A stretch of DNA of 64,000 nt from Gemmatimonadota bacterium. GTDB taxonomy: Bacteria; Gemmatimonadota; Gemmatimonadetes; Gemmatimonadales; Gemmatimonadaceae. Position 1 is the stretch's first letter; every line of letters starts with the position of its first letter. The notes under the pieces were generated by a model. It ran no database searches and had not been told where the DNA came from. It saw only the letters and a list, made by a program, of their open reading frames with translations. The position numbers were made by a program, and so were the translations under genes. Of this stretch, positions 17,891 to 25,941 are shown piece after piece. The stretch is taken from contig JAPLKS010000022.1 in NCBI GenBank assembly GCA_026387915.1, positions 124,001-188,000 of the forward strand, written 5' to 3'.

Positions 17891-19148
17891 CGTGTGTGCC
17901 GTCGAGACAGCGCGCCATCGCCTCTGCATCGGCTTCGGTAATGGGGCTCGGCGATTCCTTGCTGCACCACACCGCGTCGTCGGCCACGCGTCGCACGACA
18001 GATGCGCGCGCCTCGGCGATGTGTGGTGATGCCGCCAGAGCGGCCACACTCTTTGAAATGAGTGCGAGACTGCCCGCGCGATCGAGCAACTGTTCCCACA
18101 CGGCGAGCGCGTCCGACATCGACGTGACACCAAACGCCTGCGCAAGTTCTTGTTGAAGGCGCGCGCCCTGTTCAGAACGTGCGGTCTGCGCAAACCCACG
18201 GCGCGCAAAGATCCAGAGGGTTTGCGCGTGCGTGAGTCCGTCGCACCACTCCAGTGCAGCGCCGCCGGCTTCGTGTACGTGTCCGGTGCGCGCATTGGAA
18301 ATCGCAACGCCTGCCATGCACGCCGCCACCTGTAAGTGGGCGATGTCGTCCATCGACAGTTGGTTGCCGGTCAACAACATGCGCACCACACGGGACAGCG
18401 TGCGAATGCTTTCGAGGCATACGGCGCGCGTAATGTCCGTGGCTTCGCCTTGGCACACATACGATTCGCAGCAGTGCACAAAGGCGTCGAACGCGGGTTC
18501 CGCAAAGACGCGCGGTGGCGCGCCCGCGAGCATCTGCGGGTCGAGAAGTGCCACATCGGCCACGAGCGACCAGCTTTTTCCGTGCGATTTTTTCCAGCGA
18601 GCGCCCGACTTGTCGTAACACACCACATAGCGGCTCGTTTCGGCGCCGCTCCCGGCGGTGGACGGTACCGCGATGAACAGGGGCTTGGTGATGCCGGCGC
18701 GCGTGGGCTGCCCTCTCCGCGTGCCCATTCCTACGCCGTCATAGCCGCCGTCAAACAGCCACTCGCCGAGCAATGCCTTTGCGCTGTCGAGCGCACTCCC
18801 GCCGCCAAAGGCAACGACCCAGCCAATAGAAGACCAGTCCAACTGCGCGGTGTGTTCACTCACCCACGCCGTTTCAGGCATTTCGCGATTGGTGAGCCAA
18901 ATAGCGCGTGCGCCGAGTGCGGTGCGCAAAGCGACGACCGGTGCTTTGTGTTCGAGGGCCGGGTCACACACGACGAGGCAGCGGGAGCTGGTGCGCTCGG
19001 CCATGAGCGTGAGCCATGGGCCGGCGCAGTTGTCGCCCCAGATGAGTCGCGTAGGCGCGGAAAATCCGCCGCGGGCACGCTGTCCAAAGAACAGCTCTTG
19101 ATCGGACTGCGCGGCAATCTGTGCGTCGTTTGCGTGCAATGTGCTCAT
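17883..19148 (-). CDS. Iron-containing alcohol dehydrogenase family protein
   Basis: 421 residues from ATG 19148, overlapping the upstream stop as ATGA. It has the family NAD motif GGGSALDSAK, the AVPSTAGSGAETS segment and the metal-ligand set EPAFDAFVHCCES (D and H), TGHVHEAGG and GLTHAQ (H, H). Members reduce aldehydes or ketones with NAD(P)H in the cytoplasm; phosphonoacetaldehyde reductase and sugar-alcohol or cyclitol dehydrogenases belong here. In this operon it most likely acts on a sugar intermediate or a side-chain aldehyde or ketone. There is no PEP mutase nearby, so a phosphonate role is not supported. Confidence 0.85.
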   Translation of the reverse strand: MSTLHANDAQIAAQSDQELFFGQRARGGFSAPTRLIWGDNCAGPWLTLMAERTSSRCLVVCDPALEHKAPVVALRTALGARAIWLTNREMPETAWVSEHTAQLDWSSIGWVVAFGGGSALDSAKALLGEWLFDGGYDGVGMGTRRGQPTRAGITKPLFIAVPSTAGSGAETSRYVVCYDKSGARWKKSHGKSWSLVADVALLDPQMLAGAPPRVFAEPAFDAFVHCCESYVCQGEATDITRAVCLESIRTLSRVVRMLLTGNQLSMDDIAHLQVAACMAGVAISNARTGHVHEAGGAALEWCDGLTHAQTLWIFARRGFAQTARSEQGARLQQELAQAFGVTSMSDALAVWEQLLDRAGSLALISKSVAALAASPHIAEARASVVRRVADDAVWCSKESPSPITEADAEAMARCLDGTHGD

Positions 19149-20188
19149 GCGTCCTCGCGGTGCCAGCGCCACATTCGACGGAGTCCGTCGTCGAACGATG
19201 TCCATGCATCGAGTCCCAGCTCAGCGCGCGCCAACGCAATCGACGGCACGTAGTGTGAGGCGTGGCCGTGACTCGTGGCCGGTGCGGATCCTGCGAATTC
19301 GAGGGAGACTGGTGGCGTCGCGAGTGCAGCCACGCGCGACGCAGCGGTGCGCAAATCGTACGACTCTTCGGATCCTACGTTGTACGCGGCGCCGCTCTTT
19401 CCGTGCGTGAGCAACACCCAGCACCAGGCGGCGAGGTCGGCGGCGTAGAGCCACGAGCGCACGGCGGTGCCATCGCTGAGCAACGTGATGGGCCGACCCG
19501 CGAGCGCGTCGCCCATGAAGTTGCCGAGGGCAAACTGGCCGTCGAGTGGTAACCGCGGACCGAAGAGCGCGAAGACGCGCGCACACACACCGTGTACGCC
19601 GCGCGCGCAGGCGACTTGTACACGTTGTTCGGCGCGCCACTTGGCGGTGCCGAACCGCTCAGGCCCTTCCACCGCGCGCGCGCGTCCCGGGAATGCTTCG
19701 GTGATACCCGTGGGTGGCACCGGTGGCGTGCCATAGATGGATCCGCTGCTCAACTGCAACAGACGCGTGCCCTTCGTGGACTCCGCTTCTTCGCACATGC
19801 GTTCGGTGCCGTTCTCAATCAAGTCCACCACTTCGTCGGGCTGTTCGGCGTTCATGCGCGGCGGCGCCGCCGACGCCGAATGCACGATATGCGTAAACTC
19901 GCGAGTCGGTGGATCGGCCATGCGCACGTCGCCCACATGAATGCGGAGCGCCGCATCGGTCATCAGGTGCGGAAAGCGCGCGGCAAAGGTATCGCGATCG
20001 CGCACGAGCGCGGTGACGTGCACACCGAGTTGCTTCGCGCGATTTGCCGCGAGGAGCGATTCGAGGAGCCAACTCCCCACAAAGCCGCTGGCGCCGGTGA
20101 TAAAGACGCGTGCCTCGCGTAGGTCGTCCCACGCGGGAGCCGCGCGCTGCACCACGGCATCTAGGTCGGCGGCGGGCAACCGGGTCAC
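19145..20188 (-). CDS. NAD-dependent sugar epimerase/dehydratase, catalytic Tyr replaced by Phe
   Basis: 347 residues from GTG 20188 (AGGA 7 bases upstream). It is an extended SDR with GASGFVGSWL near residue 27, VGDV, HSAS and LSSGSIYG. At the YxxxK position the protein has FGTAK: the codon is TTC, so the general acid/base Tyr is Phe while Lys is kept. C-terminal substrate-domain motifs are normal (RVFALFGPRLPLDGQFALGN, AYNVGSEESYDLR). It could be a decarboxylase, reductase or epimerase working with altered chemistry, or a binding protein. It ends in an ATGA overlap with the alcohol dehydrogenase. Confidence 0.82.
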   Translation of the reverse strand: MTRLPAADLDAVVQRAAPAWDDLREARVFITGASGFVGSWLLESLLAANRAKQLGVHVTALVRDRDTFAARFPHLMTDAALRIHVGDVRMADPPTREFTHIVHSASAAPPRMNAEQPDEVVDLIENGTERMCEEAESTKGTRLLQLSSGSIYGTPPVPPTGITEAFPGRARAVEGPERFGTAKWRAEQRVQVACARGVHGVCARVFALFGPRLPLDGQFALGNFMGDALAGRPITLLSDGTAVRSWLYAADLAAWCWVLLTHGKSGAAYNVGSEESYDLRTAASRVAALATPPVSLEFAGSAPATSHGHASHYVPSIALARAELGLDAWTSFDDGLRRMWRWHREDA

Positions 20189-20253
20189 GGGTATGTCCTG
20201 GGGGGAATCATGCCGAAAGCTAGCGTTCCCGCGCGAGGGGCACAGGGCACCGG

Positions 20254-21522
20254 TCAGGCGCCGGCCAGTCGCGCGCGCCGTAGCGCGGCAAAGCGGACGG
20301 CTACCGCGAGGGTGCTCGCGAGTCCGGCGGCGGCGTATCCCACCGCAGCGCCCGCTCGCCCCGCGGCTACTCCTCCCGCAATCCCGCCAGCGGCCATCAC
20401 CGCACACGCGATAACAGCTGGCGTGCCAAACGACTCGGTGGCAAAGGCCCGCGCCCAGGCGAGCATCGCTTGCAGTGCGACTAGCGCAAAGCTGCCCGTG
20501 AGCAGCGCGCTCAGTGACCAGAGCGAAAATACAGGAACCTTTGCATCGGGCAGCACCATCGGGATCGCGCTCGCTAACGCGAGTACGGCGACGGCGCCGG
20601 CGATAAAGACGAGCGTTGCTTGTAGAAATGCCTCGCGTGCTGCGCGATCGAAACCGCTCACGTCGCCGGCCGCCACACGTGCGCCAAAGCTGGCATATCG
20701 ACCGTGCAACCAGACGACGCCCAGCACCGGCGGCGCGAGGGCGAGGGCCATATGCAGGCCGAGGTCGCTCCCTTCAACCGCGCCACGGGCGGCGAGGACT
20801 GCGGGCGTGAGTGCCTGTGGTGCGAGAGTCAGCGCGATCCATACGCGCGCGGATCGCCCCTGCTCTTGGCGGTAACGGCTAGCTCGCTCTTCGGACGGTG
20901 ACCGTTCGCCGGCGAGGTAGCCGCGTTGAAGAAAAACGAATGTGCCAACCACCAAAAGCTGGGCGAGTGATCCGGTAGCCGCGGCCAAGAGCGGTCGTCC
21001 GGTTGAGAGGCCGAGCGCCAGCGCACACAACAGCGCGAGTGCCTGTACGGCGCGCATGCGTTGCACGTGCACGGTGTAACCGATGCCTTCCAACGTGCAG
21101 ATGCGCGGCGACAGCCAGATATACAGCGTGGTGCTCCCGACCAACACGAGCCATGGGAGCAAGAACTCCACATGTTCCTGTTGCGCGCGTCCGCCGAGGA
21201 GGAGCACGCCGCCCAGTACGGCAAGCGCTGCGAACCAGAGGGCCGCGTGCGCAAACCAGCGGTTCGCCATGGAACGCACCATACCGATGTCGGCGCCGGC
21301 GTGTGCGGCGAGCTGCACCACGAGTGTGCCGAGTCCGGTTTCGAACATGGGACCCACGGCCACGAGGTTCACGGCCACGAGATAGAATCCGCGCGCCGCT
21401 GGGGAGAGTCGTGTGAGGGTAAGCCAGAGCGTGAGCGGAGCGCCGGCGAGGGCAAGCAGGCGGGCGAGCGCGAGCCAGCGAACGGCAGGGTCGGCGAAGA
21501 GTTGGCCTGCGAGTCGTTTCAT
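20254..21522 (-). CDS. Wzx-like polysaccharide flippase (MATE/MVF-type membrane protein)
   Basis: 422 residues from ATG 21522, overlapping the upstream epimerase stop as ATGA. About twelve hydrophobic helices are evident, with a short basic N-terminus (MKRLAGQLF). The helix layout and the LARLLALAGAPLTLWLTLTRLSP opening resemble Wzx/RfbX-like exporters that flip undecaprenyl-linked oligosaccharides across the inner membrane. No specific catalytic motif is expected. Context (sugar-nucleotide genes and glycosyltransferases) supports a flippase; sequence similarity alone is only suggestive. Confidence 0.72.
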   Translation of the reverse strand: MKRLAGQLFADPAVRWLALARLLALAGAPLTLWLTLTRLSPAARGFYLVAVNLVAVGPMFETGLGTLVVQLAAHAGADIGMVRSMANRWFAHAALWFAALAVLGGVLLLGGRAQQEHVEFLLPWLVLVGSTTLYIWLSPRICTLEGIGYTVHVQRMRAVQALALLCALALGLSTGRPLLAAATGSLAQLLVVGTFVFLQRGYLAGERSPSEERASRYRQEQGRSARVWIALTLAPQALTPAVLAARGAVEGSDLGLHMALALAPPVLGVVWLHGRYASFGARVAAGDVSGFDRAAREAFLQATLVFIAGAVAVLALASAIPMVLPDAKVPVFSLWSLSALLTGSFALVALQAMLAWARAFATESFGTPAVIACAVMAAGGIAGGVAAGRAGAAVGYAAAGLASTLAVAVRFAALRRARLAGA

Positions 21523-22391
21523 GCGCCGGCTGTGCGGGGGCGAGCGAATGCGTCCGGCGTGAGTTCCGGCACGACACGCATCATCTCGTTGTCCTTGTAT
21601 GGCAGTGCGCCGATGAGCAAACGACCAGTGGCGTGCCATTCGCGCCAGCACTCGCGAGCGAAATCGGCGACCGAACGCGTGACGCCGGACGCAATATTAA
21701 CTTCCTCGATGCCGCCGTCCTTCCGCTCCTGGATGCGCTCCGCCAGCATGACCAGCATCTCGGCCACCTGATCAACACGAACGAAATCGCGGAGTTGCTC
21801 GCCGGGCGACATCGGGAAATCTCGCCCAGCTGCCGCCGCGGCGCGAAGGGCCGGCCACAGGCGCGACTCCGCCTCACCTTCTCCGTAGACTTGAAACAAC
21901 CGTGCGATCATCCCCACGCTTCCGGTTTCGCGAATGAACTCACGAACCGCAAGACTCGCCATGGCCTTGGACGTCGGATACGATCCCGCAGGCCGTAGCG
22001 GTGCGTTGGAGGGAATGCAATCGAAATCATTCGCGGAATAGCCGTACTCGAAACACGAACCCGCCACGAGAAAACGGCGCACCCCGTGCTCATTCGCCGC
22101 GCGCAAGCAGCGAAGGCTGTCCGTGACGTTGCCCTGAATGCAGCGCTCCAAAGAGTCGTACGGCGTGTTCGGACTGTGCGCGGCGAGGTGCACCAACACA
22201 TCGTGCCCCGCCATGGCGTCCCCAGGTACGGTGGCAAGATCGCCTGTCACCCACCGAGGTTCGTGCGTGAGCACGATACGCGGGGCGCTCGTCGCGCGCC
22301 GGAGTGCCGTTACCTCGTGGCCGCGCAACATCGCCGCTGCCACAAAATGGCTCCCCACAAAGCCCGAGCCGCCTGTGACGAAGAGTTTCAT
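21519..22391 (-). CDS. NAD-dependent epimerase/reductase (extended SDR)
   Basis: 290 residues from ATG 22391, overlapping the RmlC-like gene as ATGA. TGGSGFVGSH (residues 6-15) binds NAD(P). VHLAAHSPNTPYDS, AGSCFEYGY and YPTSK (catalytic Tyr and Lys) follow. The short length and CFEYGY segment resemble reductase-type members that finish deoxy-sugar synthesis (for example 4-ketoreductases or CDP-abequose/paratose synthases), so it is a candidate for the last ketoreduction of the CDP-3,6-dideoxy sugar. The assignment to a particular step is inference. Confidence 0.83.
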   Translation of the reverse strand: MKLFVTGGSGFVGSHFVAAAMLRGHEVTALRRATSAPRIVLTHEPRWVTGDLATVPGDAMAGHDVLVHLAAHSPNTPYDSLERCIQGNVTDSLRCLRAANEHGVRRFLVAGSCFEYGYSANDFDCIPSNAPLRPAGSYPTSKAMASLAVREFIRETGSVGMIARLFQVYGEGEAESRLWPALRAAAAAGRDFPMSPGEQLRDFVRVDQVAEMLVMLAERIQERKDGGIEEVNIASGVTRSVADFARECWREWHATGRLLIGALPYKDNEMMRVVPELTPDAFARPRTAGA

Positions 22392-22939
22392 GCGGTGCGC
22401 GTGTCTGCCGGCGGGATGGGGCGGAACGTCGAGATGGGCGGCAGCGCTTCATCCCGGCTGGAGACTACGGGCGCCTGCACCGGCCAGTCAAACGCAATAC
22501 TGCGCCAATGCACGCCGGCATCAAGCGCAGGCACGTGAACTTGCGAGGTGAGATAGCCAATCATCGAATGCTCTGATTGACTGAGAAAGCCGTGGGCGAT
22601 GCCGCGCGGGATGAAGATGCCGACCCCCGATTCCGCAGCGAGCGACAACGACGCGACGCGTCCGAAACCTGCTCCTTCGCGTAAATCCACCAGCACGTCG
22701 AGAACAGAGCCGCCCATGCAGAAGATGAATTTCTCCATCATCGCATTCCCTAACTGCAGATGCATCCCGCGTACGACATGAAGGCCAGAGGTGGAGTAAA
22801 AGAACTCAGCGCACGAAAAGCGCTCAAACAGACGGTTCCCATCCCTCGAAAACGCCTTGCTGAAGAGCCCGCGATCGTCGGCGTACCGATACGTCTCGAC
22901 GGCGTAGCAACCGGGCAGCAGTTCATCGCGGATGTCCAT
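22388..22939 (-). CDS. RmlC-like NDP-sugar 3,5-epimerase family protein
   Basis: 183 residues from ATG 22939, the usual RmlC length. The cupin fold shows DDRGLFSKAF, VVRGMHLQ with the catalytic His, MMEK with the conserved Lys, FIPRGIAHGFLSQSE, GYLTSQ with a conserved Tyr, and WRSIAFDWPV. The second aromatic position after that Tyr (normally a YY pair) reads VH, suggesting a changed substrate or a single-site epimerase. RmlC-type enzymes invert C3 and/or C5 of 4-keto-6-deoxy sugars, fitting the CDP-4-keto-6-deoxyglucose made by RfbG. It overlaps the next gene (ATGA). Confidence 0.85.
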   Translation of the reverse strand: MDIRDELLPGCYAVETYRYADDRGLFSKAFSRDGNRLFERFSCAEFFYSTSGLHVVRGMHLQLGNAMMEKFIFCMGGSVLDVLVDLREGAGFGRVASLSLAAESGVGIFIPRGIAHGFLSQSEHSMIGYLTSQVHVPALDAGVHWRSIAFDWPVQAPVVSSRDEALPPISTFRPIPPADTRTA

Positions 22940-22951
22940 CGGCCCACCTGC

Positions 22952-23890
22952 TCAGTCGAAGTTGATGCGTTCGGTTTCGAACACGTACGGTACGTGTCGG
23001 ACATGCGTCCAGATCGTTCCCACATATTCACCCACGATGCCAATGAAGAACAGTTGAACCGATGTTAAACAGAAGAAACCGATGAGGATCGGGGCCACGC
23101 CGAGCGGCATCGCATTCCAGAACAGCAACTTGGCAATCAAGTAGCCGAGGGCGACGAGCAGGGAAAGGGCGGACATCGCGAATCCGAGCATCGTCGCGAG
23201 TTGCAGCGGTACGCGTGAATGGCCGATGATGCCGAGCATCGCGGTTTCGTACAGCGAATAAAAGTTCTGAGTGGATACACCGTGCGCGCGCGGCGGTTGA
23301 TGGAATGGCACGAGCACCGGGGCATAACCGATTTCCGCGATCAGGCCACGCATAAAGGGCAGCGGGTCGTTCATGCGTTTGAGGGCATCCATCACCTTCC
23401 GATCGAACAGACCGAACCCCGTTACCTGTTGTTCAATGCGCACATCGGCGATGCGATCTAGGAGGCGGTAGTACAGACCTCGAAGCCGGAAGAACAGCCC
23501 GCTTTCCGACGATGACGTCTTCTGCGCCAGGACGACCTTCGCACCGGCCTCCCAGTGGCGCAGGAACTCGTGAATCATTTCCGGCGGTTCCTGAAAATCA
23601 GCCGCCATGCCGATCACGGCATCACCACGCGCCGCATGTAAAGCATTCGTGCCAGACCGAATCACACCGAAGTTGCGCGCATTGAAGATGGCACGCGCGT
23701 TCGGTTCCTCGGCACAGAGCGCGCGCAGTGCGGCGCGCGTTCCATCTTGCGAACAGTTATCCGCAAAGATGTGTTCGAATCTGTACTGCGGATGCTTCGC
23801 CATCACCGCTTTCACGGCCTCGTGCAACGGCCGCACGTTCTGCTCCTCGTTGTAGCACGCGGTGACAATCGAAATTAAAGGCTGGGTCAT
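22952..23890 (-). CDS. Family 2 glycosyltransferase with C-terminal membrane helices (DPM1/GtrB/ArnC-like)
   Basis: 312 residues from ATG 23890, GGAGA six bases before. The GT-A core has SIVTACYNEEQNV, the DNCSQDGT motif, ADFQEPPEMI (the DxQ-PPE motif of dolichol/undecaprenyl-phosphate glycosyltransferases) and QVTGFGLFDRKVM. Two hydrophobic helices near 235-265 and 270-300 anchor it. Members transfer a sugar from a nucleotide to undecaprenyl phosphate at the inner leaflet. That lipid-linked sugar could feed the three multi-spanning glycosyltransferases upstream in this operon, which usually use polyprenyl-phosphate donors. The sugar is unknown. Confidence 0.85.
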   Translation of the reverse strand: MTQPLISIVTACYNEEQNVRPLHEAVKAVMAKHPQYRFEHIFADNCSQDGTRAALRALCAEEPNARAIFNARNFGVIRSGTNALHAARGDAVIGMAADFQEPPEMIHEFLRHWEAGAKVVLAQKTSSSESGLFFRLRGLYYRLLDRIADVRIEQQVTGFGLFDRKVMDALKRMNDPLPFMRGLIAEIGYAPVLVPFHQPPRAHGVSTQNFYSLYETAMLGIIGHSRVPLQLATMLGFAMSALSLLVALGYLIAKLLFWNAMPLGVAPILIGFFCLTSVQLFFIGIVGEYVGTIWTHVRHVPYVFETERINFD

Positions 23891-23966
23891 GTGTATCTCC
23901 GAGACACCACCTGCAAGGAAATGACGCATCGTTCGAAGCCAATCGCCGATGGCCCACGGGTGACAT

Positions 23967-24869
23967 TCATCTGGATTCGGCCAGTAACGCGCGCAATCCA
24001 TCTTCGAACGCGATCTGTGGTTCCCATTGCGGAAGGTCGGTCCCCGATCGCCAGGGAATGAAGCGCTCCCGTTCCCGGTACGGCCGCGCACCCCACACCA
24101 CCGGTGCAGGAGTCCCTCGCAAGCGTTCGTAGATGTGCACGAACTCGCGGAGCGAAAGCACCTCTTTCCCTCGTACCGCCCAGCGCTCAAAGGACGCTGC
24201 CGAAACATCGAGTCGCGCCGCGGCATGACGAAACGCGGCGGCGGCATCATCTACGTGTACGAAGTGCATGAACTGATCACCCGCCGTCAGCGCGACTGGC
24301 GTTCCGGTGCGCACCGCTTCGTCCAACTGCACGACGAGTTTCTTCCGGTCGTCGCCAGGACCATACACATCCGCGAGATCGAGTACCACGGCGCGCATTC
24401 GAGCCATCTCTACGTAGTACTGCAGAACGGCTTCAAAGGCCTGCTTTGTGGCGGCATAGAGCGACATCGGAGAATATTCACGATCTTCGAAATGCTGCCA
24501 CATCGTTCCGGCCACAACAATCCGGCGGCATGACGACGTACTCATCGCTTCGAGCAACATCGCCCCGAAACGCACGTTGGCGTCCACCAGTGACGCCGTG
24601 TCTTCTGGCATATGTGCAGGAATCACACGCGCGGCGAGGTGGAAGACGGTATCGGGCGAGACTCGGCGCATCAGCGCCGCCAGCGAGGCGTACGTGTCGT
24701 CTATTTGTGCGCACTCAATACCGTCGGCCGCCAGCCCCGCAACACGATCAGCGCGTGACGTGGCGCGCACCGTCGCCACGACACGCGCGCCGTCGCGGCT
24801 CAGTCGTCTGGCCACTGCCCCACCGACAAATCCGGTCGCGCCGGTGACCACCACCGTGGAGCCGTTCAC
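23967..24869 (-). CDS. NAD-dependent sugar epimerase/dehydratase (extended SDR)
   Basis: 300 residues from GTG 24869, overlapping the upstream glycosyltransferase stop as GTGA. TGATGFVGGAV (9-19) binds NAD(P); FHLAARVI, VAGTMWQHFE and YAATK (catalytic Tyr and Lys) are intact, as are VLDLADVYGPGD and HFVHVDDAAAA. The substrate is unknown. Within the operon it is another candidate for a YerF-like reductase or for 4-ketoreduction. Confidence 0.82.
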   Translation of the reverse strand: MNGSTVVVTGATGFVGGAVARRLSRDGARVVATVRATSRADRVAGLAADGIECAQIDDTYASLAALMRRVSPDTVFHLAARVIPAHMPEDTASLVDANVRFGAMLLEAMSTSSCRRIVVAGTMWQHFEDREYSPMSLYAATKQAFEAVLQYYVEMARMRAVVLDLADVYGPGDDRKKLVVQLDEAVRTGTPVALTAGDQFMHFVHVDDAAAAFRHAAARLDVSAASFERWAVRGKEVLSLREFVHIYERLRGTPAPVVWGARPYRERERFIPWRSGTDLPQWEPQIAFEDGLRALLAESR

Positions 24870-25936
24870 TCAGCCTCCGAGAGAGGTGGATGGGCCGTCA
24901 CCGGCGTGCGACGAACCGCAGCCGTTCGAAGCCGAGCATCGCGCCGCCGAAACGACCAGTCCACGATCCGACGACTCCGACCAAACACGCGTGCCAAGGC
25001 AAGAGCACCAATCGGATATCCGATATTCGAGTCGAGCAACGAAAGAATTTCCGGCCATGCTGCATCGCGCCCTAACACCCCCTGATACCGCATCACTCGG
25101 CTCCACGGATACTCAAGGCGCAGCAACCCACGTAAGGCGTGTTGGCTGGCACGATCCGAGTCGTCAAACACGACGGCTGACAACTTGGCAAACCCCCGAA
25201 GGTCGATCAACACCCGCGCCGCCAGTCCCTGCGCCCGAAACGAATCGTTGCCGAGCCGACATTTGACTAACGCCTGATCGATGTATGTGAGCGTGGCACC
25301 GCGTCGACAGGCCGACAACAACTTGTACACGTGAACGTACGATGAACCAATCCATGGATCATCACCCGGCGTCGCGTCCCAGATCTGTCGCTCGAAGACG
25401 ATGGACGAGAGATAGCTGAACGCCACGGCGAGCGAACGCCCTGCGCGCAGGTATCTCGCAAATTCGCCGTCCTCAGAGAAATCGAAGCGCAACGCATCGC
25501 CACCGCGTGGCTCAAAAAAATGATCCTCTCCGATCAGGGTGAGGTCGCGCTCACAAAGCATCCGATTGAACAACAATAGATTCGGCTTCTCGGCCTTTAG
25601 GCGGCGCAGCACTTCGGCGACGGCTCCAGGCATCAACGGATCGTCACTACCGAGGATCCAGCACCACCGTCCCGTTGCGATTTCGACGGCCTTTAGAAAA
25701 TTTCGATCGGGACCGTGGTTCGAATCCCAGCGAAAGTACCGCACGGCACCCACACGGCCGCGGAACTGCTCGATCAGCTGCTCGGTGTCGTCCTCCGAGC
25801 CATTGTCGGCTACCGTGACTTCGAGGCCTTCACACCATTGCGATTCGATACTCGCCAACGTCTCGGCTAAAAGCGCCGAACGGTTGTACGTGGGGATACA
25901 AATCGACAGCGTGGGGGCCTCGCGCAAGGAATGCAT
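24866..25936 (-). CDS. Family 2 glycosyltransferase (abequosyltransferase-like)
   Basis: 356 residues from ATG 25936, five bases after the ThDP enzyme stop. The GT-A motifs are LSICIPTYNRSALLAETL, VADNGSEDDT, GPDRNFLKAV and LGSDDPLMPGAV (metal-binding DD). It lacks membrane helices, so it should work in the cytoplasm on a lipid-linked acceptor. The long C-terminal half with YLSSIVFERQIW and WIGSSYVHVY resembles RfbV/abequosyltransferase-type enzymes that use CDP-3,6-dideoxyhexoses, which fits the sugar pathway in this operon; that donor is inference. Confidence 0.83.
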   Translation of the reverse strand: MHSLREAPTLSICIPTYNRSALLAETLASIESQWCEGLEVTVADNGSEDDTEQLIEQFRGRVGAVRYFRWDSNHGPDRNFLKAVEIATGRWCWILGSDDPLMPGAVAEVLRRLKAEKPNLLLFNRMLCERDLTLIGEDHFFEPRGGDALRFDFSEDGEFARYLRAGRSLAVAFSYLSSIVFERQIWDATPGDDPWIGSSYVHVYKLLSACRRGATLTYIDQALVKCRLGNDSFRAQGLAARVLIDLRGFAKLSAVVFDDSDRASQHALRGLLRLEYPWSRVMRYQGVLGRDAAWPEILSLLDSNIGYPIGALALARVFGRSRRIVDWSFRRRDARLRTAAVRRTPVTAHPPLSEAE

Positions 25937-25941
25937 GAGGT

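Noticed and set aside
17891..18307. Upstream extension of the FkbM reading frame by ~139 codons.
   Set aside because: It runs in another frame through the alcohol dehydrogenase gene, and the GTG at 17890 with the GTGACTGA overlap is a far better start.
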